A DNA stretch of 20,043 nucleotides from Acidimicrobiia bacterium (GCA_030624805.1 JAUXJL010000005.1:1-20043), one strand, 5' to 3'; counted from the stretch's first letter, positions 6,659 through 14,857 are shown. Made by a program: numbers and translations. Notes: generated by a model not told the origin, from the sequence alone.

Positions 6659-7969
6659 CTAACCCGGAAGGCGCTCGGCCAGGTAGGTAGGGACCCGGTC
6701 TATTGCCACACGGTCCTGAGCCATCGTGTCCCTATCCCTGATAGTGACCGCCCGGTCGTCAAGCGTGTCGAAGTCGATAGTGACGCAATAGGGAGTCCCG
6801 ATCTCGTCCTGGCGGCGGTAGCGGCGGCCGATCGCCTGGGTGACATCCACCTCCACTGCCCAGCGGGGCCGGAGTGCAGCCGCCACCGCCTCCGTGTCGG
6901 GTATCAGGTCGTCCTTCTTCGAGAGCGGGAGCACCGCCACTTTGATGGGCGCCAGCCGTGCATCCAACCTGAGCACCGTTCGAGTCTCGCCTCGCACCTC
7001 CTCCTCGTCGTAGGCGGCCAGCAGGAAGGCGAAGGTGGTGCGGGTGGCGCCGGCGGCCGGCTCGATGACGTGTGGAAAAAAGCGCTCATCCGCCTCCTGG
7101 TCGTAGTACCGCAGGTCGACACCACTATGTTCGGTGTGCTGGCGCAAATCGAAATCGGTTCGGTTGGCGATGCCTTCGAGCTCATCCCAGCCCCACGGGA
7201 ACTGGAACTCAACGTCGGACGTGCCGGCCGAGTAGTGGGATAGCTCGTCGGGATCGTGCTCGCGGAGCCTGACATCTTCAGAAGGGAGGCCGAGGTCGAC
7301 GTACCAGCCGAGCCTCTCCTGCTGCCAGTAGTCGTACCAGTCTGCCGACTCGGACGGATGACAGAAGAATTCCATCTCCATTTGTTCGAACTCCCTGGTG
7401 CGGAAGACGAACTGGCCTGGGGTGATTTCGTTGCGGAACGCCTTGCCGATTTGGGCGATGCCGAACGGGAGCTTGAGACGCGACGTGCGGCGAACATTCT
7501 CGTAATTGATGAAGATGCCCTGGGCGGTCTCGGGTCGGAGATATACCTTGGCGCCCTCGTCTTCGACCGGGCCCATGTGGGTCGTGAAGAGCAGGTTGAA
7601 TTGGCGGGGCTCGGTGAAGGTGTCGCGTTTTCCGCAGGTCGGGCATTGGTTTTTATCACTGAGCTTGTCAACACGGAAGCGGTTGTTGCAGTTGGTGCAC
7701 TCCACCAGAGGGTCGGTGAACTCGGCTTCGTGCCCGGACGCAACCCATACCTGCCTGGCTTGCAGAACCGCCGAGTCAAGCCCAACGATGTCGCCTCGTT
7801 CGCGCACCATCGATTGCCACCACTGGTCTTTGACGTTGCGAAGCAGCTCGACCCCGAGGGGGCCGTAGTCGTAGGCCGACCGGAGGCCGCCATAGATCTC
7901 AGACGATTGAAAGACGAAGCCCCGCTTCTTGGCAAGGTTGGCGATGGTGTCAAGGCTGGCGGCTGGCAT
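6659..7969 (-). CDS. glyS: Glycyl-tRNA synthetase, dimeric class II type
   Basis: This enzyme attaches glycine to tRNA-Gly with ATP. The 436-residue protein is the single-chain alpha2 type, not the alpha/beta GlyQ-GlyS type. The N-terminal motif 1 region includes EIYGGLRSAYDYGPLG (24-39). A zinc-binding insertion has C91, C94, C109 and C112. Motif 2 reads FRNEITPGQFVFRTREFEQ (178-196). Motif 3 is present as GATRTTFAFLLAAY, and the C-terminal anticodon-binding domain starts near APIKVAVLPL. The ATG at 7969 gives the expected N-terminus and lies 6 nt after TAACAT. The gene follows the M16 peptidase gene by 37 bp on the same strand. Confidence 0.96.
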   Translation of the reverse strand: MPAASLDTIANLAKKRGFVFQSSEIYGGLRSAYDYGPLGVELLRNVKDQWWQSMVRERGDIVGLDSAVLQARQVWVASGHEAEFTDPLVECTNCNNRFRVDKLSDKNQCPTCGKRDTFTEPRQFNLLFTTHMGPVEDEGAKVYLRPETAQGIFINYENVRRTSRLKLPFGIAQIGKAFRNEITPGQFVFRTREFEQMEMEFFCHPSESADWYDYWQQERLGWYVDLGLPSEDVRLREHDPDELSHYSAGTSDVEFQFPWGWDELEGIANRTDFDLRQHTEHSGVDLRYYDQEADERFFPHVIEPAAGATRTTFAFLLAAYDEEEVRGETRTVLRLDARLAPIKVAVLPLSKKDDLIPDTEAVAAALRPRWAVEVDVTQAIGRRYRRQDEIGTPYCVTIDFDTLDDRAVTIRDRDTMAQDRVAIDRVPTYLAERLPG

Positions 7970-7975
7970 CGGGGC

Positions 7976-7981
7976 ATGTTA
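7976..7981 (-). promoter_or_regulatory. -10 element for a leaderless glyS message
   Basis: The minus strand reads TAACAT, then GCCCCG, then the glyS ATG. The 6-nt spacing would put the transcription start at the A of the ATG, and no Shine-Dalgarno is seen. No -35 match was found. Confidence 0.4.
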
Positions 7982-8006
7982 GGACCCGAGCCTCAGTGAT
8001 CTGCGC

Positions 8007-10895
8007 CTAGCCCGTCGGGATGAGGTCCACTCGGATGTAGTCATCGAGTCGAAGCAAGCGCTCCGACAGAACCCGCACATCCTCACTGGTGAGCGACATC
8101 GTGTCGGGAATCCGGTCTGCCACCTCGGCCGGATCACGGGTTGGGTCCAACCCATAGACCGTCATGACGTCGAGCCAGAACTGAAGGCCAATGAGCTCGT
8201 AATTGCGAACAGTCTGTTCGACGGCGATGGCGAACTCATCGTCAGTCGGACCGTTGGTGGACAGGTCGGCCACATCGCTCTCGAGCGCATCGGCGATTCG
8301 CCCGAGCCCGGCAGGGTCACCACTCACTTCCACGGCGACCTCAACGAGCGAGATCGGCTCGTCCTGGATGAACACCGAAACGAAAGGCGAGTAGGTGGCT
8401 CCCAGCTCTTCTCGGAGCAAGGCGGTAAGCCGTTGATTGAGCACCGAGTCCAAGACCGGAACGGTCAAACGGACCTCGTTTGGAAGGGCCATCTCTTGTG
8501 AAAACAAGAAAGACACAGCCCCGAGCTCACCGCCCCCCGAGTCGACGATCTCGACGATTGCGCCATCCGGGGCAGTCGGCTGACCGGTGCCGGCGTTTTC
8601 TTCGGTTCCCGACGCCGGCAGGTTGCCGAGATAACGCCGAGCAAGCTCTTCAACCTCCTCGGGATCAAAGTCGCCGGCGAACGCGAATAGAAAATCGGAA
8701 GCATCGGCGTACCGCTCTCGATAGACCTCAAAGGCCCGATCGAGGTCGAAGGAGTCAATGTCGGCCAGCGGCGGGACGGGGAGATACCGCTCGTCATTGC
8801 GATACCGGCTCAGCTGCTGCTGGTCGGCCAGCGCCAAGAATGGTATGACCGCCCGATCGACCGCCAGCGGGCGGATCTCATTGAGTAGTGACTCGAGGGC
8901 TCGCTCATCGGCCTGTGGCTCGGTGAAATACAGGTAAACGAGCTGGAACAGCAACTCGAGGTCGTCGGCTTCGGCACTCGCGAACATGAACTCACTCGCC
9001 TCATCAATCAGTGGGACGACCTCGACCACCTGCCCACTCAGGAACCGAGACAGCGCCACCTGGTCGAACTCTCCAACGCCACTCTCGCTCACGACGCTGC
9101 CGAGTAGTTGAGCTTCGACCGCGTCGCCCGATGGAAGCAGCAGCCAGCCGCCGGAGCTGGTGGCTTGCATCGAAACTGTGTCGGCCGCGATATCCGACTC
9201 GACATAGGCGACCCGCACCCCGTTCTCGAGCTCGATGATCGTCGGAATGAGCGGGAGGAGTTGGGTTCGGGACACGATGTCGACCGGATCGGGTGCGATC
9301 ATGAGGCGATCGGCAGTCACGCCGGAATCAGGTCGGGGGCTCAGTTCGGCGGTGGCGGCCGCCGACACCACCTGTTGGAGGGTTGTCTCATCGGGGATGT
9401 CGAGGGCGGCAGATGCCGGGCCGTACACAATCACGAGCGGTTCAGTGCTCTCAATCGTCACCTGAAAGGTGTCGGCGACCTGCCCCGTGGTCATTTCCTC
9501 CAGCAACCGAATAGAGAGGTCCCGCCGCTCCCTGGCTGCCGGTATCGGCGATCCGGTCAGGAAATGGGCAACGTATTCGTCGGCGTATTGAAAGTCCTGC
9601 TTCGACGAGCGCCCTTCGAAGTCCAGATCCACCACTGCGGTAGCGTCCGCGACGGCCCGAGCGAGCTCATCTTCGGCGAACCCATACACGATGGTCCGCC
9701 GTACTTCCTCGAGCAAGGCCTGAGCAGTTGGTGTCAGATCGGTCGGCTCAGCCAACGCGGCCAACCCGGGTGTCCGCTGGCCGTCGACGAAAGGATTGGC
9801 GGCAAACGACGGATTGAAGAAAGGAGCATCGGTACGACGAGCGTCCTCATCCAGGCGGGTGATCACCATGTCGAACGCCAGGCCGAGTGCCAGCTCCTGG
9901 CGGGCCGTTCCCACCGTCCCCGCCTCGAGCGCTGTCAATGGGTAGTTGAGCTCAACAACCGAGTTGGGAGATTCAGGATCCGGCAGCACGACGAACGCAG
10001 CCTCGCCGAACGGTTCGGTCGTGAGAGCCGGCCTGGGACGCGGATTTGCCGGGCTCGCCAGACCCTCGAAGCGTTCCCGGACAAGGCGCACTACCTCCGC
10101 TACTTGGAAGTCGCCAACGGCCACAACCGACATGAGCTCCGGTCGATACCAGTCCTCGTAGAAGCGGCGTAGGGTCTCGGCACTGGTCACATTGAGCTCG
10201 GCTTCGTCGGCCAGCGGGTCATGGCCGGCATACGGTGACCCGGCCAAGAGCACCTCGCCAACCTCATCGAAGTAGCGGCCCGAAAAACTCTGGCTGCGCA
10301 GCCGCCACTCCTCGAGCAGCACTCCCCGCTCTGCGTCTACCTCAAACTGATCGAGCGTCGCCCGAGACGACCACTCGAATAGGACATCGAGGGCGGTTTC
10401 GAGGGTTCCCTCGGCGTCAGTAGGCACCTCGAGCTCATACACGGTCTGGTCCAGGCTGGTATAGGCGTTGATGTCTGGCCCGAATTCAGCACCGAAGCGC
10501 TCCAAGACCCGTATGAGATCGTTGGCAGGGAAAGACTCCGTGCCGTTGAACATCATGTGCTCGAGGTAATGGGCAACGCCCCGCTGGTCGGCATCTTCGA
10601 GCGCCGAGCCGGCCGCCACCGCCAATCGGAGCTGAGCGCGGGTGCCGGGCCGCGTGTTGCGACGCACGTAGTAGGTGAGGCCGTTGTCGAGCACCCCGAT
10701 CATCACATCCGGATCGGTGCCGATTAACTCTGCATCGTCCGGAAAGACTGGGAGAGTGGCGATGGTCGGAGCGGTCGAAGTGGTGAGGGTCGTAGTCGAC
10801 GCGACCGTGGTCGAGGCCTCCTCGCTACTCGAGGTGCAGGCACTCGCCACCAGGGCGACCACAAGCGCAATACGCAGGGCAGCAATCCGGGGCAT
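8007..10895 (-). CDS. M16 family zinc metallopeptidase, predicted lipoprotein
   Basis: This large single-chain M16 peptidase (pitrilysin/PqqL-like layout) probably degrades peptides at the cell surface. From the ATG at 10895 it has 962 residues. A basic start and hydrophobic stretch lead to VASAC, with C20 as the likely lipidated cysteine, although A at -3 is not the best lipobox residue. A Ser/Thr-rich linker follows to about residue 48. The inverted zinc motif HYLEH (H109, E112, H113) is followed by E189 at the expected distance. A second M16 unit fills the C-terminal half without an HxxEH, as usual for the inactive half. A longer frame from an ATG at 10934 adds 13 polar residues before the signal peptide and is less likely. 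The chosen ATG lies 6 nt after CACAAT. Confidence 0.9.
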   Translation of the reverse strand: MPRIAALRIALVVALVASACTSSSEEASTTVASTTTLTTSTAPTIATLPVFPDDAELIGTDPDVMIGVLDNGLTYYVRRNTRPGTRAQLRLAVAAGSALEDADQRGVAHYLEHMMFNGTESFPANDLIRVLERFGAEFGPDINAYTSLDQTVYELEVPTDAEGTLETALDVLFEWSSRATLDQFEVDAERGVLLEEWRLRSQSFSGRYFDEVGEVLLAGSPYAGHDPLADEAELNVTSAETLRRFYEDWYRPELMSVVAVGDFQVAEVVRLVRERFEGLASPANPRPRPALTTEPFGEAAFVVLPDPESPNSVVELNYPLTALEAGTVGTARQELALGLAFDMVITRLDEDARRTDAPFFNPSFAANPFVDGQRTPGLAALAEPTDLTPTAQALLEEVRRTIVYGFAEDELARAVADATAVVDLDFEGRSSKQDFQYADEYVAHFLTGSPIPAARERRDLSIRLLEEMTTGQVADTFQVTIESTEPLVIVYGPASAALDIPDETTLQQVVSAAATAELSPRPDSGVTADRLMIAPDPVDIVSRTQLLPLIPTIIELENGVRVAYVESDIAADTVSMQATSSGGWLLLPSGDAVEAQLLGSVVSESGVGEFDQVALSRFLSGQVVEVVPLIDEASEFMFASAEADDLELLFQLVYLYFTEPQADERALESLLNEIRPLAVDRAVIPFLALADQQQLSRYRNDERYLPVPPLADIDSFDLDRAFEVYRERYADASDFLFAFAGDFDPEEVEELARRYLGNLPASGTEENAGTGQPTAPDGAIVEIVDSGGGELGAVSFLFSQEMALPNEVRLTVPVLDSVLNQRLTALLREELGATYSPFVSVFIQDEPISLVEVAVEVSGDPAGLGRIADALESDVADLSTNGPTDDEFAIAVEQTVRNYELIGLQFWLDVMTVYGLDPTRDPAEVADRIPDTMSLTSEDVRVLSERLLRLDDYIRVDLIPTG

Positions 10896-10901
10896 TGGCC
10901 C

Positions 10902-10907
10902 ATTGTG
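10902..10907 (-). promoter_or_regulatory. -10-like element for a leaderless M16 peptidase message
   Basis: The minus strand reads CACAAT, then GGGCCA, then ATG. It is one base from TACAAT, with the same 6-nt distance to the start codon seen at four other genes here. It supports 10895 over 10934 as the start. Confidence 0.3.
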
Positions 10908-11000
10908 ACCGTGAGCACCCTCTAGACGGGGCATATGAGCCGCCCGGCGAGTCGCCGAACCGGCGTGCTGGTCGTAGCCGGTTTGACGCCAGCTTGTTTG

Positions 11001-11750
11001 TTAGCCCGAGCCTTCCTCGCCAGAGGCGACCCCACCGAAGCGACGATCTCTCCGCTGGTATTCGAGCAGGCAGTCGACGAGGGCCGAGCGATCGAAGTCA
11101 GGCCACAACACGGGTGTGAACACCAGCTCGGAGTAGGCCGACTGCCAGAGCAGAAAGTTACTCAGCCGCTGCTCTCCGCTCGTGCGGATGATGAGCTCGG
11201 GGTCGGGCATCCCCGGCAGGTACAACCGGTTGGATATCGAGGTGGAGTCAACTTTGGCAGGGTCGAGTGCCCCGGCCGCGACGTCCTCGGCGATCGAGCG
11301 GGCGGCGTCGGCGATTTCAGCTCGGCCACCGTAGTTGAAGGCGAAGACCACATGTATGTTTGTGTTGTCGGCTGAGAGGCGCTCACTCTCTGCCATCCGC
11401 TCGGTCACTCGCTCGGGCACCCGGGGGTCGTCGGCCAGGCCGACGAAGTGCAGCCGCACACCCTTCTCGGCCACTGAGTCTCGGTGGCGGACGAGCAGGC
11501 TTTCGTTGAACGCCATGAGGAAGTCGACCTCATCGGAGGATCGATTCCAGTTCTCAGTAGAGAACGCATATACCGTCAGCCACTCGATGCCGAGCTCGAG
11601 ACAATCATCGATGGTGTCGAAAATCGACTGCTCACCTGCAGCATGACCAACCGTGCGTTCGAAGCCGCGGGCCTTTGCCCAGCGACCGTTGCCGTCCATG
11701 ATGATCCCGATATGGCGGGGAATCCTGGCGGGATCGAGCTCATCAAACAT
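11001..11750 (-). CDS. uppS: Isoprenyl transferase (undecaprenyl or decaprenyl diphosphate synthase)
   Basis: This cis-prenyltransferase adds isopentenyl units to an allylic diphosphate to make the lipid carrier of cell wall synthesis. It has 249 residues from the ATG at 11750, the usual length. The active site IGIIMDGNGRWAK holds D19. FSTENWNR spans 63-70, RTSGEQRLSNFLLWQ spans 189-203, and E208 follows in SAYSELVF; these bind diphosphate and Mg2+. The start overlaps the last 8 nt of recO, so the two are translationally coupled. A TTG one codon earlier could also serve. Actinobacteria often have two such enzymes with different chain lengths; the chain length cannot be read from the sequence. 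Confidence 0.95.
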   Translation of the reverse strand: MFDELDPARIPRHIGIIMDGNGRWAKARGFERTVGHAAGEQSIFDTIDDCLELGIEWLTVYAFSTENWNRSSDEVDFLMAFNESLLVRHRDSVAEKGVRLHFVGLADDPRVPERVTERMAESERLSADNTNIHVVFAFNYGGRAEIADAARSIAEDVAAGALDPAKVDSTSISNRLYLPGMPDPELIIRTSGEQRLSNFLLWQSAYSELVFTPVLWPDFDRSALVDCLLEYQRRDRRFGGVASGEEGSG

Positions 11751-12459
11751 CAAGCAAGCTCAGACTCTTGAGTCGCCGCTCCAGGTGGTACTCAACGAAG
11801 CGCCTCGTGAGGCCAATCGCGTCTCGCGACAACTCGCCCGCCGGTGGCAGGTCGGCGAGCTCAGCCCCGGCCAAGGCCGCCAGGTAAGCGGTGAGGCCGG
11901 CCCTCAGCTGGACACCCCGGCCCGGACTGCACCGGTCGCACACCATACCGCCCGCCGACAGGCTGAAACGAACGAGATCGACGGTCGAGCCACACTCAGC
12001 ACAAGCCTCGAGTGATGGCGCCACCCCAACCACGGCCGCCAACTTCAACAGAAAGGCTGAGACCAGGTCGGGATGCACCGGGCCCGTCTCCAAGGCGCGC
12101 AGGCCGCGCTGAAGCAACAGGAACTGCCGATGAGACCCGGCGCCCTCTTGGGAAACTGCGTCGATTGCTTCCACCATCGTGCCGGCGGCCAATACCCGAT
12201 CGAGGTCGAGCCGGAGATGTGCATGGGCCGCAACCACCGAGACCTGCGTAATCGTGTCCAGATTGCGACCCTCATACAGCAGAACATCGACATGCGTGAA
12301 CGGTTCCAGTCGCCCACCAAAGCGACTCTTGGTCTTGCGAACGCCCTTCGCAACTGCTCTTATTTTGCCGTGATTGGGACTCAACAACACGATGACCTTG
12401 TCGGCTTCACCGAATGGATAGCCGCGCAGCACGATGCCCTGATCTTGTCGCAGTCCCAT
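11743..12459 (-). CDS. recO: DNA repair protein RecO
   Basis: RecO anneals single strands and helps load RecA in the RecFOR pathway. The 238-residue protein has the N-terminal OB fold (GIVLRGYPFGEADKVIVLLS near 8-27, then GKIRAVAKGVRK) and a helical C-terminal domain with a zinc motif, C153xxC156 and C174xxC177. It is followed by uppS with an 8-nt overlap, the recO-uppS pair known from actinobacteria. The ATG stands 6 nt after TAGCGT, and no ribosome binding site is visible. Confidence 0.94.
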   Translation of the reverse strand: MGLRQDQGIVLRGYPFGEADKVIVLLSPNHGKIRAVAKGVRKTKSRFGGRLEPFTHVDVLLYEGRNLDTITQVSVVAAHAHLRLDLDRVLAAGTMVEAIDAVSQEGAGSHRQFLLLQRGLRALETGPVHPDLVSAFLLKLAAVVGVAPSLEACAECGSTVDLVRFSLSAGGMVCDRCSPGRGVQLRAGLTAYLAALAGAELADLPPAGELSRDAIGLTRRFVEYHLERRLKSLSLLDV

Positions 12460-12465
12460 GCGCCA

Positions 12466-12471
12466 ACGCTA
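12466..12471 (-). promoter_or_regulatory. -10 element for a leaderless recO-uppS message
   Basis: The minus strand reads TAGCGT, then TGGCGC, then the recO ATG. It sits in the 49-bp gap after mobA, so recO-uppS can be transcribed separately from the permease-mobA pair. No well-spaced -35 was found. Confidence 0.35.
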
Positions 12472-12508
12472 CCGGGATGCCCCTCCAACCAGTGGCAAGA
12501 CCACCGGC

Positions 12509-13108
12509 TCAGACCAGATCGGCCCCATACTGAATGAGCCCCTCTGTGAGTGACTCCTCCGTGTCAACGCTGAACCACGAACGGCCGTCTTCACCCCAGC
12601 CCCTCCATTCATCCTCTTGCACGGCTACAAACGGAGCGCGATCGAGCACCATTTGCACCGACCCCCCACCTGCCAATACCTCCTGAGCTATCTCCAGGAT
12701 TCCAGTCCCGTACACCGCAACGGTCACCTGACGGGTACCACCGGCAATCGGAACCACCGGCGTGACTCCGTCACAGAGTTCGAGCAGGCCGGACAGTGTC
12801 TCGGCACGTACGAAGGGATGGTCGACGGCGACCGACACCAAGGGCACATCCATCGGCTGTGCCAGCAAGGCGGTGGCGATCCCACCCAGCGGACCGGTTC
12901 GACCTGGGTAAGCGTCGGGCTCGCAGACGTAGCCGGCGAGGGTCCCGCTCCGCCCGGACACGATGACTCCCCCGCCCGCCACCCGTTCGAGGACCGACCC
13001 GACCCGCTCGATCATGGGGATACCGGCCACTTGTACCATGGCCTTGTCGGTCCCCATCCGGGTGCTGGCCCCGCCCGCCAGGATCACGCCGCGTGCCTCC
13101 GAGGTCAC
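12509..13108 (-). CDS. mobA: Molybdenum cofactor guanylyltransferase MobA
   Basis: MobA transfers GMP from GTP to Mo-molybdopterin, giving the MGD cofactor used by DMSO-reductase family enzymes. With the GTG at 13108 the protein has 199 residues and begins VTSEARGVIL followed directly by the nucleotide-binding signature AGGASTRMGTDK (11-22). GPLGGI is at 72-77 and the Mg2+-binding acidic motif is D96 in VDHPF. A longer frame from 13144 adds 12 residues with no family resemblance. The GTG shares bases with the stop of the SulP gene (GTGA), so the two are translationally coupled. The gene lies close to the molybdopterin oxidoreductase operon that needs its product. A related NTP-transferase acting on another cofactor is possible but less likely. 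Confidence 0.88.
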   Translation of the reverse strand: MTSEARGVILAGGASTRMGTDKAMVQVAGIPMIERVGSVLERVAGGGVIVSGRSGTLAGYVCEPDAYPGRTGPLGGIATALLAQPMDVPLVSVAVDHPFVRAETLSGLLELCDGVTPVVPIAGGTRQVTVAVYGTGILEIAQEVLAGGGSVQMVLDRAPFVAVQEDEWRGWGEDGRSWFSVDTEESLTEGLIQYGADLV

Positions 13109-14655
13109 GTGGGCTCTCGGCGGATTGCCAGCTCGCCCTCCCACACGGCCCCGAGCAACCGCTCAGCATGGTGCGGCACGGTAGTGAGCTCGGCCTCGAG
13201 CCCGGCCGCCCGGACATCCTCGACAAGCGTCTTGAGCGCCAGCGCTCCAGTCAGGTCGATGCGGCCCACCGCCGACAGATCGAACTCCACACGGTGGGCA
13301 TCGGGATACTCGGCGAGCAGATCCAGCATTGCTCCGGCAACGTCGGGTGACGAGCCAAAGAAGATCACTCCCTCTGGATGAAGTGTCAACACGCCGTCTC
13401 GATAGTCCGATCCAACTGGCGCCCGCAGCTCCCGCCACAGATGGACGATGATGCCGAGGCCGACGCCGATCACTACCGCTGCGTCGATGCGCGGCGAGAG
13501 AACGAGGGTGGCTGCGAATGTCGTCCAGGCCACCACCGCCTGGGCTCGAGACAACCTCCAGAATCGGAGCAGGCGCGGGATATCGATGAGTCGGGCGACG
13601 GCCGCTATGACGATGGCGCCGAGCACCGCTCTGGGGAGATCGGACATTCCGCCGGCCAGTGGCAGGAACGCGAGGACGGCCACGCCGGTAACCGCCCCAC
13701 TCCAACGCGTCTCTCCCCCGACGAGCCGATTGATCGAGCTGCGGGAGAATGATCCTCCGACCGGAAATCCGCCCGACAAACCAGACGCCAGGTTGGCCAT
13801 CCCCTGGCTGATCAACTCCTTGTTGGGGCTCCATCGTTCACGGTCCTGGGCGGCGAAAATCCGAGCAATGCTGGCCGGCTCGGCAAAACCAACCAGGGCA
13901 ATCACAGATCCCGGTATAAGGAGCGCCCAGAAATCACCCCAGGGCAGCTTCAAAGGGGAGCCGGGGAGGTTGAGATCGACTTCCCCGACCCGCAGGCCGT
14001 CGTAGTCGAATACCACGCTGAAGGCCAACCCAAGCGCCACAGCAATCAGAACGCCGGGAAAGAGCCGATGGAGGCGGCGCCCGCCTGCCACCAGGACAAC
14101 CGTCATGACCGACAGCACGATGGCCGCAGCCTCCCACTCCGCCGGATGAATCGCCGTCCACCACAGCCGACTTAGGATCGTCTCGCCGTCCGCCTCAACT
14201 CCCAGGGCGGTCGGGAGTTGGGAGGACACGATGAGGATGGCGGCGGCGGTCGTGAAACCAATCAACACCGGCTGCGACATGAAATAGGCGATAACACCGC
14301 CCCGTACCAGGCCGAGGGCGACGCGCGCGCCGCCGACTATCAGCGCCAGAAGGGCCGCCAGCTCAATCCACTCCCGGCTAAACGGTTGAGCGAAAGCGGA
14401 TAGAGCACCGAACGTGAGCAGGGCCGTCATGGCGACCGGTCCGGTTTGGAGATAGCGTGAGGATGCAAAAAACGCCGCGGCCAACGGAGGGATGGCGGCT
14501 GCGTAAAGGCCGAAATAGGCCGGCAGGCCGGCCAGTTCGGCGTAGGCGAGTGATTGGGGAATGAGAACGAGGGCGACACTTATCCCAGCGATCACATCGC
14601 CTCTGGTGAGCCGGTTGGCGGGCGGCAATGTCCCAGCAGGGGTCGGTGTGCTCAC
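13105..14655 (-). CDS. SulP family anion permease with C-terminal STAS domain
   Basis: SulP proteins are inner-membrane anion transporters, classically for sulfate but also bicarbonate and other oxyanions. The 516 residues start with RGDVIAGISVALVLIPQSLAYAE-type sequence (from about residue 18), the hallmark of transmembrane helix 1. A ten-plus-helix core follows, including GFAEPASIARIFAAQDRERW and GGSFSRSSIN near 290-310. A STAS domain occupies about 425-505 (LHPEGVIFFGS, VEFDLSAVGRIDLTGA). The start is a GTG at 14655 with no good ribosome binding site, 13 nt after the end of a mini-ORF that has one. The stop overlaps the mobA start. This pairing makes molybdate a candidate substrate beside sulfate; substrate specificity cannot be read from the sequence. 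Confidence 0.9.
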   Translation of the reverse strand: MSTPTPAGTLPPANRLTRGDVIAGISVALVLIPQSLAYAELAGLPAYFGLYAAAIPPLAAAFFASSRYLQTGPVAMTALLTFGALSAFAQPFSREWIELAALLALIVGGARVALGLVRGGVIAYFMSQPVLIGFTTAAAILIVSSQLPTALGVEADGETILSRLWWTAIHPAEWEAAAIVLSVMTVVLVAGGRRLHRLFPGVLIAVALGLAFSVVFDYDGLRVGEVDLNLPGSPLKLPWGDFWALLIPGSVIALVGFAEPASIARIFAAQDRERWSPNKELISQGMANLASGLSGGFPVGGSFSRSSINRLVGGETRWSGAVTGVAVLAFLPLAGGMSDLPRAVLGAIVIAAVARLIDIPRLLRFWRLSRAQAVVAWTTFAATLVLSPRIDAAVVIGVGLGIIVHLWRELRAPVGSDYRDGVLTLHPEGVIFFGSSPDVAGAMLDLLAEYPDAHRVEFDLSAVGRIDLTGALALKTLVEDVRAAGLEAELTTVPHHAERLLGAVWEGELAIRREPT

Positions 14656-14668
14656 CGGGCTCGAGCTC

Positions 14669-14722
14669 TCACTCGGCCAGCGCGCCCTGGGCGAGGTCGT
14701 CGGTGGTAATGGTGGGGCTCAT
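14669..14722 (-). CDS. Mini-ORF 2 upstream of the permease (17 codons)
   Basis: It encodes MSPTITTDDLAQGALAE. Its ATG is preceded by GAGAGGA, a better ribosome binding site than that of the permease itself, and its stop lies 13 nt before the permease GTG. It may be a leader that feeds ribosomes to the permease start, or a regulatory peptide. No homologue is recognised. Confidence 0.35.
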   Translation of the reverse strand: MSPTITTDDLAQGALAE

Positions 14723-14754
14723 TCGTCCTCTCTGATGCATACATGGATCCGCAT
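14719..14754 (-). CDS. Mini-ORF 1 upstream of the permease (11 codons)
   Basis: It encodes MRIHVCIREDE and its stop overlaps the start of mini-ORF 2 by ATGA. Its ATG lies 5 nt after a TAAGCT hexamer, so it could be translated from a leaderless message. It contains one cysteine. It may be spurious; the evidence is the -10 placement and the coupled junction only. Confidence 0.25.
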   Translation of the reverse strand: MRIHVCIREDE

Positions 14755-14759
14755 GTGCG

Positions 14760-14765
14760 AGCTTA
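14760..14765 (-). promoter_or_regulatory. Candidate -10 of the permease-mobA operon
   Basis: The minus strand reads TAAGCT, 5 nt before mini-ORF 1. A GC-rich inverted repeat, GCGACG/CGTCGC (14767-14772 and 14781-14786), lies just upstream in the -10/-35 spacer region and could be a regulator site. No -35 match was found. Confidence 0.3.
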
Positions 14766-14815
14766 TGCGACGCTCGCGGCCGTCGCTGAGCATCGATTAG
14801 AAACAGGTGGCTACC

Positions 14816-14857
14816 AGACACAGCTGCCAGTTCGCCCTGACCGGCAACCCTGTGTCT
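14816..14857. promoter_or_regulatory. Inverted repeat AGACACAG...CTGTGTCT upstream of the molybdoenzyme operon
   Basis: An exact 8-bp inverted repeat (14816-14823 and 14850-14857) encloses a second, inner one, TGCC/GGCA (14825-14828 and 14843-14846). It abuts the candidate -35 of the plus-strand operon. Possible roles are an operator or, if transcribed, an RNA stem-loop. No known regulator consensus is recognised. Confidence 0.4.

Noticed and set aside
6904..7977. Minus-strand frame of 357 codons beginning near the glyS start
   Set aside because: It is the +1 shadow of glyS; the Ser/Pro/Arg-rich product has no domain.
9108..10172. Plus-strand frame of 354 codons
   Set aside because: It is antisense to the M16 peptidase gene, with codon-shadow composition typical of high-GC DNA.
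10895..10934. N-terminal extension of the M16 peptidase
   Set aside because: The extra 13 residues would precede a good lipoprotein signal with polar sequence, and the inner ATG has the -10/6-nt arrangement.
12617..13381. Plus-strand frame of 254 codons
   Set aside because: It is antisense to mobA and the permease STAS domain, with no recognisable motif.
14767..14786. GC-rich inverted repeat as a terminator or riboswitch
   Set aside because: It has no T run and lies upstream of the likely transcription start, so it is not a transcript structure. It is kept only as a possible regulator site.
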